64,000 nt of DNA from Monosporascus cannonballus (GCA_004154925.1 QJNS01000240.1:1-64000), one strand, 5' to 3'; shown: positions 1 through 12,460, counted from the first letter of the stretch. A program made the numbers and translations. The notes: a model not told the origin generated them from the letters alone.

Positions 1-305
1 TAATGGTCATCTATTTACTACCCATACTATGAACCACCTGCTGGGCTGCTTCTTCTGCCTCTCACTCCGTACTTTACCATTTTCCCTGACACCACAGTGA
101 ATCGTCTTGGCGCCTTAGAGCGGCCACCGCACTCTTCGTCTAAGGTCCCTACCGGACTGCCCGCTAATATATGGGTACGGTGGGAATCCCGGTTCAATAA
201 AGGCTTAATTGGTAGATGTGCTGTACAGCAACACGTATGCACAAAGTACAACAATGAAGCAAATAAAACTACATATAGAAGATAGACAAATTCGAAAGTA
301 CACGG
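1..305. other. left edge, no gene; diverged repeat at 1-105
   Basis: No complete gene is seen. Bases 1-105 align by eye with 22838-22945. On the minus strand both encode a similar short tail (SERQKKQPSRWFIV here, SERRKAQPNREFAV there). The similarity starts at the window edge, so the repeat probably continues to the left. Confidence 0.4.
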
Positions 306-2252
306 TTAGGACCTTAATATTCTGAGCCACTCTTGACTTTCGGTAGCGTTGTCTGAAACCCGACCAGCCCGACACTTTGCAGCAGGACTTCCCGGCGCCA
401 TCGTGTCCAGGTTAAATACCATCTCGTCGAGGGAATTGGACTCGTAAACAGGCCTATCCATCAAGCCCCACGCCGAGCAGGAAGCCTGACACCCGAAAAG
501 TTGCGCGTCGACCTGCGCAAGCTCCTCTAGAGAGCCTAGGTCGACGGCGACACGCCATACCGTCTTGGAGCCGGCGGCCAACCTGGAAGGATATAGCCGC
601 GTTGACAAGTTTACCTTCGGAAGGCTGCTGGACGGAGCCGAGAGGTAGTTGAGCCACTGGGCGGGCACGTCGGTGCAGCGGACCCTCCACTCGGCAACGT
701 TGAGCCGGGGGCCCTCCTCGTCTGTGACGCGCGTGAGTACCGAGTCGGTCGCCTCGCCGACGTGCCCGCGAACGCGGCCTCGATGGCGGGAAGATATGCC
801 GTCACGATCTGCAAGAATGGCAGCTGCCGAACGTGGGGATGCTGATGACAAGGTCATAGTCCGGGACCAGAGCTAGCATGGCATGGTATGTGCCTACGTC
901 GCCCCCCCCCTTGGTGTAGAACTTGATCAAGTGTTTGTCCGAGGTGACGTTGTCGGCGCGTATGATCACCCAGGGGGCCCCGATGAACATGCCAGCCGAG
1001 GACGTGAGTGTTATGGGTTTCAACCACCGGGGGGTTTGCACCGGGGAAAGTAGCTCACTCGTCAGGGTCGATATACCAAACACCAGGAAGTCCATTGTGT
1101 TCGAGTAAAAGCCGCCAGCTCTGTGCGTCAGCTCAGTTAGCACCGCAAGACTATTCATGACATAACACAATATCAAACGAGGCTCCACTTACGGATCCAT
1201 AATTCCCAGAGTCGAGTTCCATATTGTATCTAGGTTAATCACGCCGACCTTGCCGTCCAGCTTAGTGTACGTCGCGCTAGATATGCCGGAGGGGTCTGGA
1301 ATGTGCCTCTGGGCGAAGTCGCTAAAGGGTATATTGGAGGCCAACTCGATGACCGAGTTGAGGATCACGAAAGTGATATTCGAATATAGGGGGCTCGTGG
1401 CCGGTGCGAACACAGGTTCCCGCTTTCCGAAGCTGTCCCAATACTCTGGTCATGCTTCTGAGAACGGCTACGCACAAAAGAGCACTCACGGCACTACTAA
1501 CCTGGTGTATCACATGGAAGAATGCCACTAAGGCCGACAGCCCATACGTTGCGAGCTGGCGGGAGTCCGAGCTCAGCCCAGTCGACGGGGAAGCTGGCGA
1601 GGTCACCTGTCACTCTATCGGCGTGTGAGCCTTTTTTTTATTCCCTTATTCGTTTGGGTGATGGCTCTTGACACTTACAGTCCAAATCAATGCCTCCCAC
1701 ATGGGATGCCCGGGTCCTGGGAATTCGATGGACCCTGCTGTTGGTTTTTCAGGTCCCTGAGCTGGGGCAGATAGTGACAATATCATACATGCGTAGGCCG
1801 CAGGTATTAAGCGTCGTTAGCACTGTGAACACCTTAGATACGCTCCCGATTCGGTAGACTGCCAAAGCATTGATCTCTGATGCGCCGCGAGGATCCAGAA
1901 CAGGGGATGTATGGTGCGGCTCGACCAACGATGCCTCTTCATGGAGTGACTGGACGCCGATCGATACTGCCGTGCCATTAATGTATTTCGCGAGGCCACC
2001 TATTGCCTGTTCCAGGGCGCGCACAGCTGTCAGCACCGCTGGATGCGAGTTCGGACTCGTATGCGCCGGGAGAACTGGTCCCAAAGGTGAACAATGGTAG
2101 TTCTTTGCGGTGAATACATTGCAAGCCAATAACAGCAGCAGGGAATATATCCAAACCGACACCCTTGTCGGCCACACCATGCCAGTGAAACAGCAGCTGA
2201 GTAGGAGTAGTCTGCCGCGGACGCCACCGGCAGGGGGGGCTCGTCGGTTCAT
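306..2252 (-). pseudogene. broken beta-lactamase-type serine hydrolase, membrane-anchored or secreted
   Basis: Resembles fungal class C beta-lactamase-like hydrolases of the ARB_00930 type. The N-terminus has a hydrophobic signal or anchor (about residues 25-48). It then carries the nucleophile motif S137-V-S-K140 within YRIGSVSKVF. A later exon holds the second catalytic motif Y-S-N within ATSPLYSNITF near 1385, then AGGFYSNTMDF, and a C-terminal domain ending at 306. Two introns are clear: GTTAGT to CCAG at about 1500-1447, joining DTP to EYWDSF, and GTAAGT to CACAG at about 1192-1110, joining IMD to PAGGF. Other joins fail. The frame changes without splice sites near 1760 (DIVT to HYLPQL), near 1705, near 820 (TFGS to LQIVTAYLP) and near 760 (AAFAG to HVGEATD). 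Catalytic residues survive. Several indels point to a pseudogene; assembly errors are the alternative. The physiological substrate of this family is generally unknown. Confidence 0.8.
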
Positions 2253-2274
2253 AAAACCTCACATAGCTACCCAC

Positions 2275-3414
2275 AGGATAGCCTCCTCATCGAGTTTCCT
2301 AGACTACCCCAAACATGATGGGAAGATCCCTGTCTGCCAAAGATAGGGTACCCGGTCTAGTGGTATCGTGATTACAATACCTTACATGCCTAGGCGTTTC
2401 TGGAACAGATGGCTGCATTTCGTCTCACCCACGTAGCCAGGAACGTCAGGTAAAACCACGGTTATGCTACATATATCGCTGGGCATTATGAGACTAAGCC
2501 GCTATAGCTTTCTGAATGACGATATTGAACCCTTATCTTCAGTGCTATGCGGAGTGCCTCACGAGTTCAAACTTTACTGCGTTTCTGGTCGCTGATTATT
2601 CATATTCGCGATACTTCGGCCCACAAGGTCCCACGTGACCCTGGTTCATAAAGATGAGGTTATGCTTAATGCTGCGGTCACGTAAGCGGGCAAGTTGCGA
2701 GGATATCAAGGCTAGTGAAACTCTATACAAAAGTGCTGGCATTTTCTGAGTAATCTTGTTTAAGAGTCAGGGGCCATATAGTCGCTGCGAAGCCATCAGA
2801 CAACGTAATTACTACTGCCACTGTATACTATAACTGGAAGGTATCATAATCACTCCGTCATCGTCGTTACGACCCCTGCGAGTCAGTTATCAACGTAGCA
2901 TTGTTGATACTACATCATGGTCGGCATTGGCAGAAGAGCAATAGCAGAATTTATTCCCTCAAACATAACCGTCGGTCATCTACCGCCTGTCGAAGTGGCA
3001 ACTAAGCGATTGCCTTATGGAGACAATGTAGGATAGACTCCAGAACAGCTCACAAATATGATGCGTATCAGCCTATCATCCCCAACCAATGTCCTTCACC
3101 CTCTGCCTGCGCGCACAAAGAAACAGTCACCGATGTTGCTAAACCAATATCGTAGAGAACCGACGGTTGGTGAGCAGGAAATTCCAGTACCTTAAGACAT
3201 AAGATATTACTTACTTTGGCATATCCGGACAAGGTTTTTTTTCTTTTTCTTTTTTTCCCCCCCTTACTCTGTCCTCTTGATAGTCAGGTACCCATGTGAC
3301 TCTGACTTCTTGCGCGTCCCAAGAAAACCACAACATAGCCGAGCCTGTATGCTTAGCTTGTTTAACAGCAAGACCGCCGCTCTTGTGCCGTGACATGGAT
3401 AGTCAATTGCAAGC
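2275..3414. other. intergenic, nothing recognised
   Basis: No supported gene. The only visible structure is a pyrimidine tract (T/C runs) at about 3234-3265, between the end of the minus-strand gene to its right and open intergenic DNA. Confidence 0.5.
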
Positions 3415-4899
3415 TTACCACTCGCTGGTTTTGCAAGTGCACATGTGGACAGAACTTCTGAACCCAGTATAAATCTCGACGTCGTCGGTGAAGACATGTA
3501 CATCGCTCACACGCACCATCTCAGCAGTGGTTGGGAGCGAATTGTTTGCGATGTCGTCCAGCGTCTTGCGGTCCCAGAAGGGGTAACTCCAACGACTGGC
3601 ATGTTCCTCGCACTGGAAAATACGACTGCTGTCGCGGAACATGCCGTCGTCGATGTGGGACTGGAGCAGAGTGTGCATCCATGAATCCTGCGGACCGGAC
3701 TCAGTCTCCTGGTACGTCTTCGGGACTTCCATGACATCGAGATATGTGAGCTCGTCCTTCTGCTTCAGGTATAGGGTGTCATGCTGGTTATACCAAGGCT
3801 CGCTTCGGCCCCAATTGACGACGAATCGGTCGAATGTCCCGAATGAAGACTCCAGAGCTCGCTGCGAACCCATGTGCTCCAGCTTTCTCAAAGCTACGAG
3901 GCCTTCATTCGCCACGAATGCTCGCAAGATTCCGGCCGAGCAGCTCATCCGGAATTTCTTTCCGAGGTTGGCGGCATCGGATCTCATGACTGTACTTACG
4001 TTAGCTACTTGTCGTGGAAAGAGCCCCCCCCCCCGGGCAGCAATATCGGCGCCCAAGAGCCCTATATCAGTGGATCACCCACAGCAAGTGGGATCAACGC
4101 TTCCTAGCTTCCTAAAAAAGTCAATATAACCTCAAAAGCTATGCATCTGCTCCTTAGTAAGTGTGACACTACTAATATGCTTGCGTTAGGTCCCGGGAAA
4201 CGTACCGTTGTGGATATGGACAGCGAGTAGTTCGTGAGCGCAGCGCGTCTGCTGTAGCTCCCACGGGGCAAACTTGGTCCAGAAGTGACGCCAGGCGAGA
4301 GCGAGGTCTTCCGCTCTCTCCGCAATAGCAGCATTCTTCTGATCATCGCGAGGGAATAGGCAGCTCGCTAAGTGGAAGACGTAAAGAGACTTGGTGAAGC
4401 GATCGGTCTCAGTCTTGCTGCAACGCTTGGAGTAGCCCCCGGATGCCGGCAGATTGGCACGGGCGGACTCAGAAATGATTCGGGTGTAGTAATCGACGAC
4501 GTCATGAAACGCCGCGAGCTTCGCGACGTCGTCTGGGCTGAGACGCTGCTTTCGTACCACAGCACCCAGCGTCTGCTCCGGGAGATGGCCATCGACGAAG
4601 GCAATGATGTCTTCTGCTGACGCATCTACAGGAGACCGCAGATTTCCGTAGAACTGCCGACGTGCCTCTTCCCCGAAAGCAGCTTCCAGGTCGAGCACAG
4701 CGAGGGCGAGGGGCAAGAAGTTGCCAATACGCTCCTCGAGAAATTCCCTTGAGATTCGACTTGTCAGCAGAAAAGTCCATGCCGACACGATTGAAGACGA
4801 AGTGGGGTGGTTTGAGACTTACGAATAATGAACATCGCCCCCGTTACCGCCTCTCTCAACTACTTCAAGTCCAGTGGACAGCGCAGTGGAAGTAGTCAT
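3415..4899 (-). CDS. conserved fungal protein of unknown function, three exons
   Basis: Exons 4899-4823, 4747-4206 and 3989-3415 total 1194 bases and give 397 residues, in frame throughout. Intron 1 (75 bases) is GTAAGT to CAAG and joins HYS to EFLEER. Intron 2 (216 bases, long for this window) is GTACGT to ACAG and joins IHN to VMRSD. Residues about 140-205 hold a pattern seen in a large family of uncharacterised fungal proteins: an aromatic helix (DRFTKSLYVFHLASCLF) then FWTKFAPWELQQTRCAHE. The C-terminal half is rich in Trp, Asp and His. No signal peptide, membrane segment or catalytic motif is evident, so I assign no function. The ATG at 4899 is the first that reads through intron 1; a frame starting further upstream (5195) is low-complexity and not in phase. 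A donor-like GTAAGC overlaps the stop codon, so a further 3' exon is possible. Confidence 0.65.
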
Positions 4900-7626
4900 G
4901 ACACTGGCTTGTGAGGAAGCGTTCTTCTGCGGTGTAGACTGTGGATTGACAGAAATGCAGGAAGATGATTCCGACGGTATGAAGGGTAGCCGCGGCGAAA
5001 CGAGGTGACCTCGACGAGCGCTTCAATGGCCGTGGTGACTACGAAGATACCGTGTGCTCTGAAGATCTGTGGGATACGCTTCCGAGTGAGAAGTTGATGA
5101 TGAAGTGGAAGTGGGCGAAGAAGTTGGAAGGTTGAAGATGTGGAGAGATTGAGGACGCAGATGAAGAAGAAGCGGAGGAAAGGAAATCTGATCATGGGGG
5201 ATGGGTCTTATTTATAAAATTTTCGAACGCCTCAAGCCCGCCTGACACCTAAGGCAACCACTAGGGACCGCGTTGTCACGGGATCGGGTTTATATAACCC
5301 GGAGGCTGGACTTTGAGGCAATCGCGTAATTATTCCGACGTGTAATGGACGCGACTACGTGGAAACGCGAGAGGAAGAGCTACCGGAGCAACAGTCGACA
5401 GCTGTCAGAGATATAAAGGAGCGTTGGTACTGAGGACTGTACTCCGGCATAGGAAAATTACAAGAGAGGTGTACGGGCAGTAGTGGCCATCCCGGAAGAG
5501 GTGTCAAGAGCCTTGCCGGACTGTATAGATCGAATCTGCCATGGCGAAGTTCCATCACTAATTATAAACCACGTCCAGGGGCTAAAGGCTTTTAGGCTGT
5601 CATGCTAGCTATACCGCTAACCAGTACGAGTGATAAGTGAACGCGAATATGATCGCACACAGGGTCTTCTATACTGACACAGAATACTTGGTTACCGTAG
5701 TTCCATCGGCAACCTTTGAGGAATATGAGAGAGAATCTGCTAACTAGGTTTCTAAAGTCAATATCTTCCCACGTCCACAGGACTCGCTTGCTCGTCTGAA
5801 TTCCGATAATGACAAAACCAGTCAGTCAATTATGATAAGGAGCCCCAGTTGTCCTAGCTATGCAAAATTCCCATTACCGTTTGACTGGCTCAAGTAGGCA
5901 GAGGTTGAAGTACGGTGACATATAACAACAAGCACGAATATTTAATTTGATCTCTGGGCCCATTTAGTGTTTGCTTTATTTACCAAGCCAATAGCAAGCC
6001 TGGTTCTTCCCCCCGCTTCCAGTAAAACTAGGAATCTAAATAGGGGAAGTCGAGACGTGCTGCTTTTAGCAAGTCTCTGAAGCCTAGAGGACTGCTGAGA
6101 GCCGCTGGAGCGGACAAAAATGCTGTCACCGGTTTCAAGTAGTGTCCAGAGATACTGGGGCGGGATTATCTGCAGTAAAGATGTTGAATATGGTAGTATA
6201 TTCTACATACGGTGGCATCATGTCATAGGTGAAAAGATAGGTCCCCTCGAACTTTAGCACGCCCCTTCGACCCTAGACCCGTGTCGATATTCCACTATGG
6301 CTTGAACTTCCATAATTAAGACGAGAACTGCAGTCGGTTTGTTGTTTAATACGCAATAAGAGTAACATGATTCAAGTCTTACTGACGAAATAGGGGCTTT
6401 AATACTTATCATAGCTTACGTAAGCATAATTTGTTAGTGTGTAATTCTGCCACTTGAGAATCAAAGCAAAAAAATACCATCCAGTGCCATGCTCTTACTC
6501 TCCCCGGTTGACATATCTACTTTGTTAAGCGACTCACAGTAATCCTTATCTACAGTACTTAACTCCGTATGTAGCCAAGGATAGGGCAACTACTTGGTTT
6601 TATAAAAAGTTTAACATCTTATCTGAACGTCTTCTCCTTCTAAAGAGACGTTCGAGAACAACAAACCAAGCGCGGATGAAAACACATACATACGCAAGAT
6701 GCTGATAAATAGTCAACTTAATAAATCTGACCAACAAACTGCGAATATCATCAGCCTCCAGCAAACTAACGTCCCTGAACCCAAGCCCCTAAGACCCCGC
6801 CAAACCACATTGGAACACCCCTGATCCTCTCCGACGACTAAAGAAAGGGGGAAGTCAAAAGGCAGACTTAAACCCAGCCATTAAATCCTTTACTAGCCGA
6901 AGCTGAAAAGCCCAAACGAAACAACCAACGCGGGATCATTGCCGGCATGCCACGACAGCTGCCATCGGATATAAGCGCGAACCCCCCATTTCGGCATCGG
7001 CGTTAATGGGGGTGGTGTGGGAAGCGCAGCGCATCCGCCATCGGATTTTACCGTCCCGCTAGATCGACCCCCAGGATTCTCCCCACGACCCAACTCTAAG
7101 AAAGCCCCTCACTCCGGCCCGGGTCGATGCGCGCGTCCCTGCCTATGGAGGTTACTGAATGCATAACTAATTAAATATACGTCCAGATACACATAATTAG
7201 CGTCATACGGTACCAGGGTGCCTAGTGCAGCCGGAACACTGAAGGAAGGACTCCGGATGCGCTGTGGATAAGTGGTGGGACGTTCTTATAAGGTTAACAC
7301 CCCCTTATACGCCCAGTTAGCCGCGGACCGGATGCCAGTAATTAGCTCACACGTGAACCGAATCCTATACTCTTCCCATTTCTCTTGGGGTCCGTTTCTC
7401 GCCTCTTTTCTCATCATCCGCGTCTCTCCCCCACAGAGCATCAGGTATACATACGCACGTAGTCATCTGTCGTCCATCATCCACCATCCACCTATCGATA
7501 TTCACGGAAGACTGTGAAAGGAAGGAGACGGCCTCGGTCACACGTTGAAACATCATTTAAGACACCACCAATCATTATCATACCCATCTCCTTGTCTTAT
7601 CATCCACCACAACAGACCGTGCACCC
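4900..7626. other. long intergenic stretch, nothing recognised
   Basis: About 2.7 kb without a supportable gene. Bases 4900-5250 probably hold the 5' region of the minus-strand gene to the left. Bases 5550-6900 are mildly AT-rich with stops in all frames and may be an old, unrecognisable relic. No tRNA-like or repeated structure was seen. Confidence 0.5.
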
Positions 7627-10271
7627 TTAATACGGTGGGAGCTGGTTAAGCAAGTTCCAAATGGTGTCGTCCCCGAAATCACCGCCGAACTGCCACGGCT
7701 GCCCGTGCCCGTTGTCGTGTTCCAGCACCTGGGCCAGCAACCCACCACCAATACCATTGCCACCAGCACCATCAGCACCACCGGCGGCCGGAGTCCCCGT
7801 GGCCGTAGCGGTGGCCGGGGGCAGGGTGTCAGACGACCACGCGGCCGGGTTCAGCTGTGCGTTCTGATTCGCGGAGCTGCTACCACCGTTGTGGTTGGTA
7901 AGCAGGACGCCCGTAAGGTCATTGTACGCGAGGTCGCTCATGGGATACATGGGCGTGAGGGTGCTGAGGTCGAAGTCGGGGGGGAAGGACCACCCGGGCG
8001 TCGCGAACATGTTGTCGTTGCTGATGTTATCGGTTTGGTTATGATCAGCGCTGTTGTTGCCGTCCGGCCCCGACCCCGGCGCTGGCGCCGGCGTGGGTCC
8101 CGCGCTGCTGCCGCCGTCCGACGGGATCGTTGTCTGGGCGGTGGTGCTGCTGCCGCTGCCCTGGAGCAGTGACGCATTGTCCGAGTTCGGCGTGTGCGAA
8201 TCCGACGCGGACGAGGAGGCCGGCTCCAGGCTCTTGCAGACCATTCCGTGGTCGTCGAAGGAGAAGAAGGGCCCGACGGCCTTCCTGAAGCGGATGTAGA
8301 TGGCGTTGAGGACGCCGAGGGCGGCGCTCGCGAGGCGGTTGCGGGGCGCCATGAGCTCGAAGCGCTCGACGGCCCAGCGGAAGTGGCGCACGGCGCTCGG
8401 CAGGACTTCGGGGTGCTCGCGCGGGAATAGGATATAGATGCTGGCGACCATGACGACGGCGTCGAAGGTGCCGAAGAAGAGCGCGAACGCCTTGAACTGG
8501 TGCGGGCGCAGCATGGAGAAGTAGCTCCGCTGCGACTCGAGCATCGCCACGCTCGCCCGCAGCGCCTCGCGTCGCGACGCCGCTCGCGTGAAGATGTATG
8601 GTCGGTGCAGCGCCATGAAGTTGAAGGCCGCGATCTGCGGCAGGCTCGGCCGTACGAGCGGCAGCCACCAGCACTCGGGCAGGTTATCGAAGCGCGTGTC
8701 CGGGTTCTCCTGGCGGAAGGGCGCCGGCGTGTTGGCCTGGACCTCTAGGAGATGCTGGTGGAGCTTGTCGACCTTGGAGAAATCCTTAGGGAAGGGCCCC
8801 TCTTTCTCCAGGTCGAGGATGTCCCGTAGCGGTCGTATCATTTTGAAGGCCCAAATCGCCCGCGTCAGAGGAGTCGGGGGGTCGCCCTCGCCGCGAGGAA
8901 CCAGGGGCATCTTTTTGCTGTCGTTGGGCATGACCACGTCGATAGGTAGGCTTCTGTTTAGTAGTCGGTAATCGACGCTTGTCGGTCTTCCCAGCACCGC
9001 GCCCGTGTGGAGGTCCCAGCCCAGTAACGTCATCCACACCCTCCTCCGAAACTGAGCCATCCATAGCTTGTCTAGGACGGTCTCGGTGGAGTCCCCCGCT
9101 GTGAGCTGCGGATCGTACTGATCACGATGCAACCCGATCTCTTGCGCGTCCCGGATCGCGGTTCCCACTTGATGCCACTGTGAAGGGGTCAGTAGGGAGT
9201 AGGGGATAAGGTCTGGGCATCAACTGACAGCTTCGGTAACTTGGCCGGTGTACTTAAGGAACCCTGCCCGCACCCAGCCAGCAAGCACCGTCACGACGGA
9301 CATCTGTCGCTTACCCAACAGCGAGAGGATTGCGACGCCCGACTCACTGTAATCAAGGGCCAGGTCGTCGAATGTCATATTGGCGTACTTCAGGGAGTTG
9401 AAAGTGCTATGTGCCGTATCCGGCAGGTACAAAAGAGCAGAAGCCATGAGCTGGAACAGCAAGGCGGGAAGGGCCCTCAGCATCGGATCCAGAGCCTGGG
9501 GTCCCGTGGAGGATAGGACCCTGAACGGTAAATTGTACCATTGGTCCATGAGTTCTTGTAAGATTGGCATATCTAGGCCGCAGTACTGCCAATTGATATC
9601 GCGGAAGTATATCTCGACCAGTTGGTCGACGTATGTGCGCGCGGGCAGCTGACGCACGAGAGACTTGTAGCGCTCACGGACGCCGGCGCTGTCGCCGTCG
9701 TACGCGTCGACCCCTATGCCGGCAAGCGACTCGCCGGCGCCGTCGATCTTCCCGAGCATATCGAGGGACGAATTGCCATTGCGGGTGTAACCGAAGTCCA
9801 CGGCTTTATGAGGCGCGTTCTCGTGCGTCTCGGGCGAGCGGCCCTCGTCAGATTTCGTCGAGCCGTTGCGACTGTCCTTTCGGATCGGTTTTCCAGTCTC
9901 GTACTGGCAGGCCGCCTCCTTGTTGCGCGACTGGCAATTGGTACAAGGCAGTTTGCGGTCACACTGTAAGCGGGCAGAGGGAATGTCGCGTCAGCCGTGT
10001 GCACCCGATAAGTACTGTACTTTTAACGAGACACGGTGGGGGTCTGTAAAGCCAAAAACAAAGGCGACCGTACTTTCTGCTTCCTTCTGTGGCACTCGGT
10101 GCACGATATGACGAGACGTCTTCGCTTTCTCGGGGGCGGCTTGCTCTGGGGTTCACGCTGGTTATTGCTGACGTTGTCTCGACTGTTGTCATCGGCGCGA
10201 TCGTGGCCGTTGCCGCCGTTCTCCACGGTCGCGACGGGCGCGCTGACGCCATCCAGTTCGGGACCTGACAT
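7627..10271 (-). CDS. Zn2Cys6 transcription factor with fungal_trans domain
   Basis: Exons 10271-10074, 9963-9229 and 9177-7627 give 827 residues. The first intron (GTACGG to TTACAG) splits the zinc cluster exactly: C57-x2-C60-x6-C67-x5-C73-x2-C76-x8-C85, after a basic run PRKRRRL. The second intron (51 bases, GTCAGT to CACAG) joins VTEA to WHQVGTAIRDAQEIGLHRD, the usual core of the fungal-specific regulator domain. That domain continues with FRRRVWMTLLGWD (about residues 365-380). The last about 180 residues are rich in Ser, Asn, Gly and Pro and end FGDDTIWNLLNQLPPY, an acidic/hydrophobic tail of activation-domain type. It is a nuclear DNA-binding regulator, but its targets cannot be told from the sequence. 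Exon 3 is markedly GC-rich. No secondary-metabolite enzyme lies beside it. Confidence 0.9.
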
Positions 10272-10930
10272 AATGCGAGCTAAACGATATCAGTCCAAGG
10301 AGACGGGTTGCTTCGTAGGGCCGATGCCAGCTTATCTAATTCCAGAGTCCGGATGAAAGTAAGTCAGGTCGGGGATGCATGGAGGATGATCGGCGGATGC
10401 GTATCACAAGAGCAAATTCCCCAGACTTCCTTCGAGGATCGTCGCTGTTGAAGCGGGGGGGATATATAGGGTGCATTTGCTGGATGATCACCTACTCAAT
10501 AGCAGAGAGATGTTGGAACATCAAGCAAGCGATTCGTCTGATGATTATTACATAACTGTCAATCACAGAACGACCCCACCTCAAGCTTTCGTATGTCTTT
10601 TGACTTGTGAAAGTACGAAGTGGTAAAAGCGGCTAATCACGAAGCTCTCCAGAATCTGAAGGATCCCTTGCGCCGTTTATGGTTCCGCTTAATCCCGTTG
10701 TAACTCCGGCGCTAGAAGGGCTGGGTTGTTGTTATGGATCTGACATCTTGCCCCACAAGGTAGTCTAAGTCCCGTTTACTTCTCATTATATCGTTTCAGA
10801 GTTTCAATATTAGAGATCTGGCCCCGAGATTAGGCATGTCTGTCTTTGCATAGTACGTGCTACGCTAGCCTGCTAGTGCGTACCTACTTAAACTCCTGAT
10901 CCGTGTGACTCGTAGCTACTTACCTACCTA

Positions 10931-10976
10931 GGTACCTAGGCTGATAGGGAAGTAAGACAGACTTACGTAAGTCTGT
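10931..10976. repeat. two palindromes, one a perfect 20-bp inverted repeat
   Basis: Bases 10957-10976 read ACAGACTTACGTAAGTCTGT, a perfect 20-bp palindrome with no spacer. Just upstream, CCTAGGTACCTAGG is a second perfect palindrome of a kind scattered through many Sordariomycete intergenic regions. Confidence 0.8.
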
Positions 10977-11245
10977 AACCGTCCGTTAGAGGAATCCCGG
11001 GTAAGTCATATAGTGTTGCGATATCTTGGTATATGAGATGGTGTGGTTAAATACGATGGGGTGCATAAATGACATGTGACCCTTCCAACCTTTCATCGGC
11101 ACGACAAAATCCTTTGGTGATAGAGAGTCCCGGTCCCGTCCCCTGTCCCAGTTCAGATAGCTATGATAAAATGAAGAACAACTCCAAGCTCCAACACGCA
11201 AAGCCGAATATCGTTCTAAGTTTGAATGGTTTGATGTACACGTAT

Positions 11246-11270
11246 ACACACACACACACACACACACACA
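11246..11270. repeat. CA dinucleotide microsatellite
   Basis: About a dozen uninterrupted CA units lie just past the 3' end of pyr4 (minus-strand gene) and may fall within its 3' UTR. Confidence 0.9.
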
Positions 11271-11332
11271 TATCGATAGGTTGACTTATTCCCTCTCTCA
11301 TTTCCTCTTTCCTCAATGGCGTATGTTCACTT

Positions 11333-12460
11333 TCACGTCTGTCCGGTCCGTTCCGAGTATGCCTGCCACGCCCGTCTTCGGTACCGCTCAGCTTCGGAGG
11401 GTGGGCAGTCCGCTTTTATTATGCCGCGCCCGACGATGACGATATCGCTCCCGCAGAGCCCCACCAGCTTCTTCGGCGTGTTGTACTGCTGTCCCTTGCC
11501 GTCCCCGGCAACCGCGGCATCCTCGTCTGCCCCCTCCGGCGGCAATTGGCAGCCGGGTGTCATCGTGATGAAGTCATCCGAGGGTTCACTGTTCAGCATC
11601 TCCTGTGCGACGAAGCCCATGACGAAATCCTTGTGCTCTCTCGCCGCCTCGACGCACGCCTTGGTGTACCTCTCGTCCATGAAGTTGCCCTGGCTCGACA
11701 TCTGGGCCAAGATCAGGAGTCCGCGTTCGTACGGCGGTTCCTCGATGCCCGTGAAGAGCATCTCGTCGCCTTCCGGGATGCCGTTTGCGAAGCGCGGTGA
11801 GTCGACCGGCTCGTAGGATTGGGTGAGATTGACCGACACGATGCTGCTCTTCCGACCGTCATTGTCCTGCTGGGTACCTTGGGTAGTGGGCTCCAGTTGG
11901 GCGTCCTGCTCGTCCTTCCCGTCGCTCCCGCTGTCGTCGAAGTGTTCCGCTAACGGAGTGCCGACGGTGACCGACGTCTTGACTTCATAGTTCACGCGTG
12001 ATCTCCACCGCGCGGCTGCTTCCGCGAGCGACCGGACGGCCGCCTTGCCGGGAACCATGTTCACGTTTACTATATGCGCCCATTCGATGATTCGAGCCGT
12101 GCCACTCGTGTACTGCAGCTGCACCGTGTTGCCGATGTCGCCAAATTTCCGGTCCTCGAAGATAAGGAATCCGTGCTTCCTCGCGAGTGCGGCCAGCTTG
12201 GCACCCGTGCCGGTCTGGGGATTGAAGTCCCACCCTACAATCAGATCGTAATGTGTCTTGAGGACAACGATAGAAGGACCGAGCCTATCGGCTAGGGTGA
12301 GCAGCTCTCGCGCGCTCGGGACGTCGGCGCTGAGACACAGGTTCGATTGCTTCAGGTTCATCAACCGAAAAAGATAACTGGACAGCGGATGGGAGGCACC
12401 GGCGGCTCTTTCGGCGAAGGTCGCCCTGAAGGACGGGTGGTGTGCGTGAGCGGCATACAT
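11333..12460 (-). CDS. pyr4: orotidine 5'-phosphate decarboxylase
   Basis: Catalyses decarboxylation of OMP to UMP, the last step of de novo pyrimidine synthesis, in the cytosol. Intronless, 375 residues. The N-terminus has LCLSADV and VLKTHYDLI. The catalytic signature [12 protein letters not shown] lies at 101-112, with the Lys of DRKF at about 105 corresponding to the proton donor of yeast Ura3. The phosphate-binding segment IVIVGRGII lies near the C-terminus. Residues about 178-210 form an acidic Gln/Asp/Ser-rich insert, as in pyr4 of Neurospora and relatives but not in yeast URA3, which explains the length. The ATG at 12460 precedes the conserved block by the expected distance. Known as pyr4, pyrG or URA3 depending on the species. 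No defects seen. Confidence 0.96.
   Translation of the reverse strand: MYAAHAHHPSFRATFAERAAGASHPLSSYLFRLMNLKQSNLCLSADVPSARELLTLADRLGPSIVVLKTHYDLIVGWDFNPQTGTGAKLAALARKHGFLIFEDRKFGDIGNTVQLQYTSGTARIIEWAHIVNVNMVPGKAAVRSLAEAAARWRSRVNYEVKTSVTVGTPLAEHFDDSGSDGKDEQDAQLEPTTQGTQQDNDGRKSSIVSVNLTQSYEPVDSPRFANGIPEGDEMLFTGIEEPPYERGLLILAQMSSQGNFMDERYTKACVEAAREHKDFVMGFVAQEMLNSEPSDDFITMTPGCQLPPEGADEDAAVAGDGKGQQYNTPKKLVGLCGSDIVIVGRGIIKADCPPSEAERYRRRAWQAYSERTGQT

Larger units (their letters stand above)
10272..11332. other. intergenic between Zn2Cys6 gene start and pyr4 end
   Basis: Holds the promoter of the minus-strand regulator and the 3' region of pyr4. No gene is supported. Contains the palindromes and microsatellite listed separately. 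Confidence 0.5.

Noticed and set aside
8045..8674. 209-codon frame inside the Zn2Cys6 gene, same strand
   Set aside because: Arg/Ala-rich reading of a GC-rich exon in the wrong frame; the true frame matches the fungal regulator domain.
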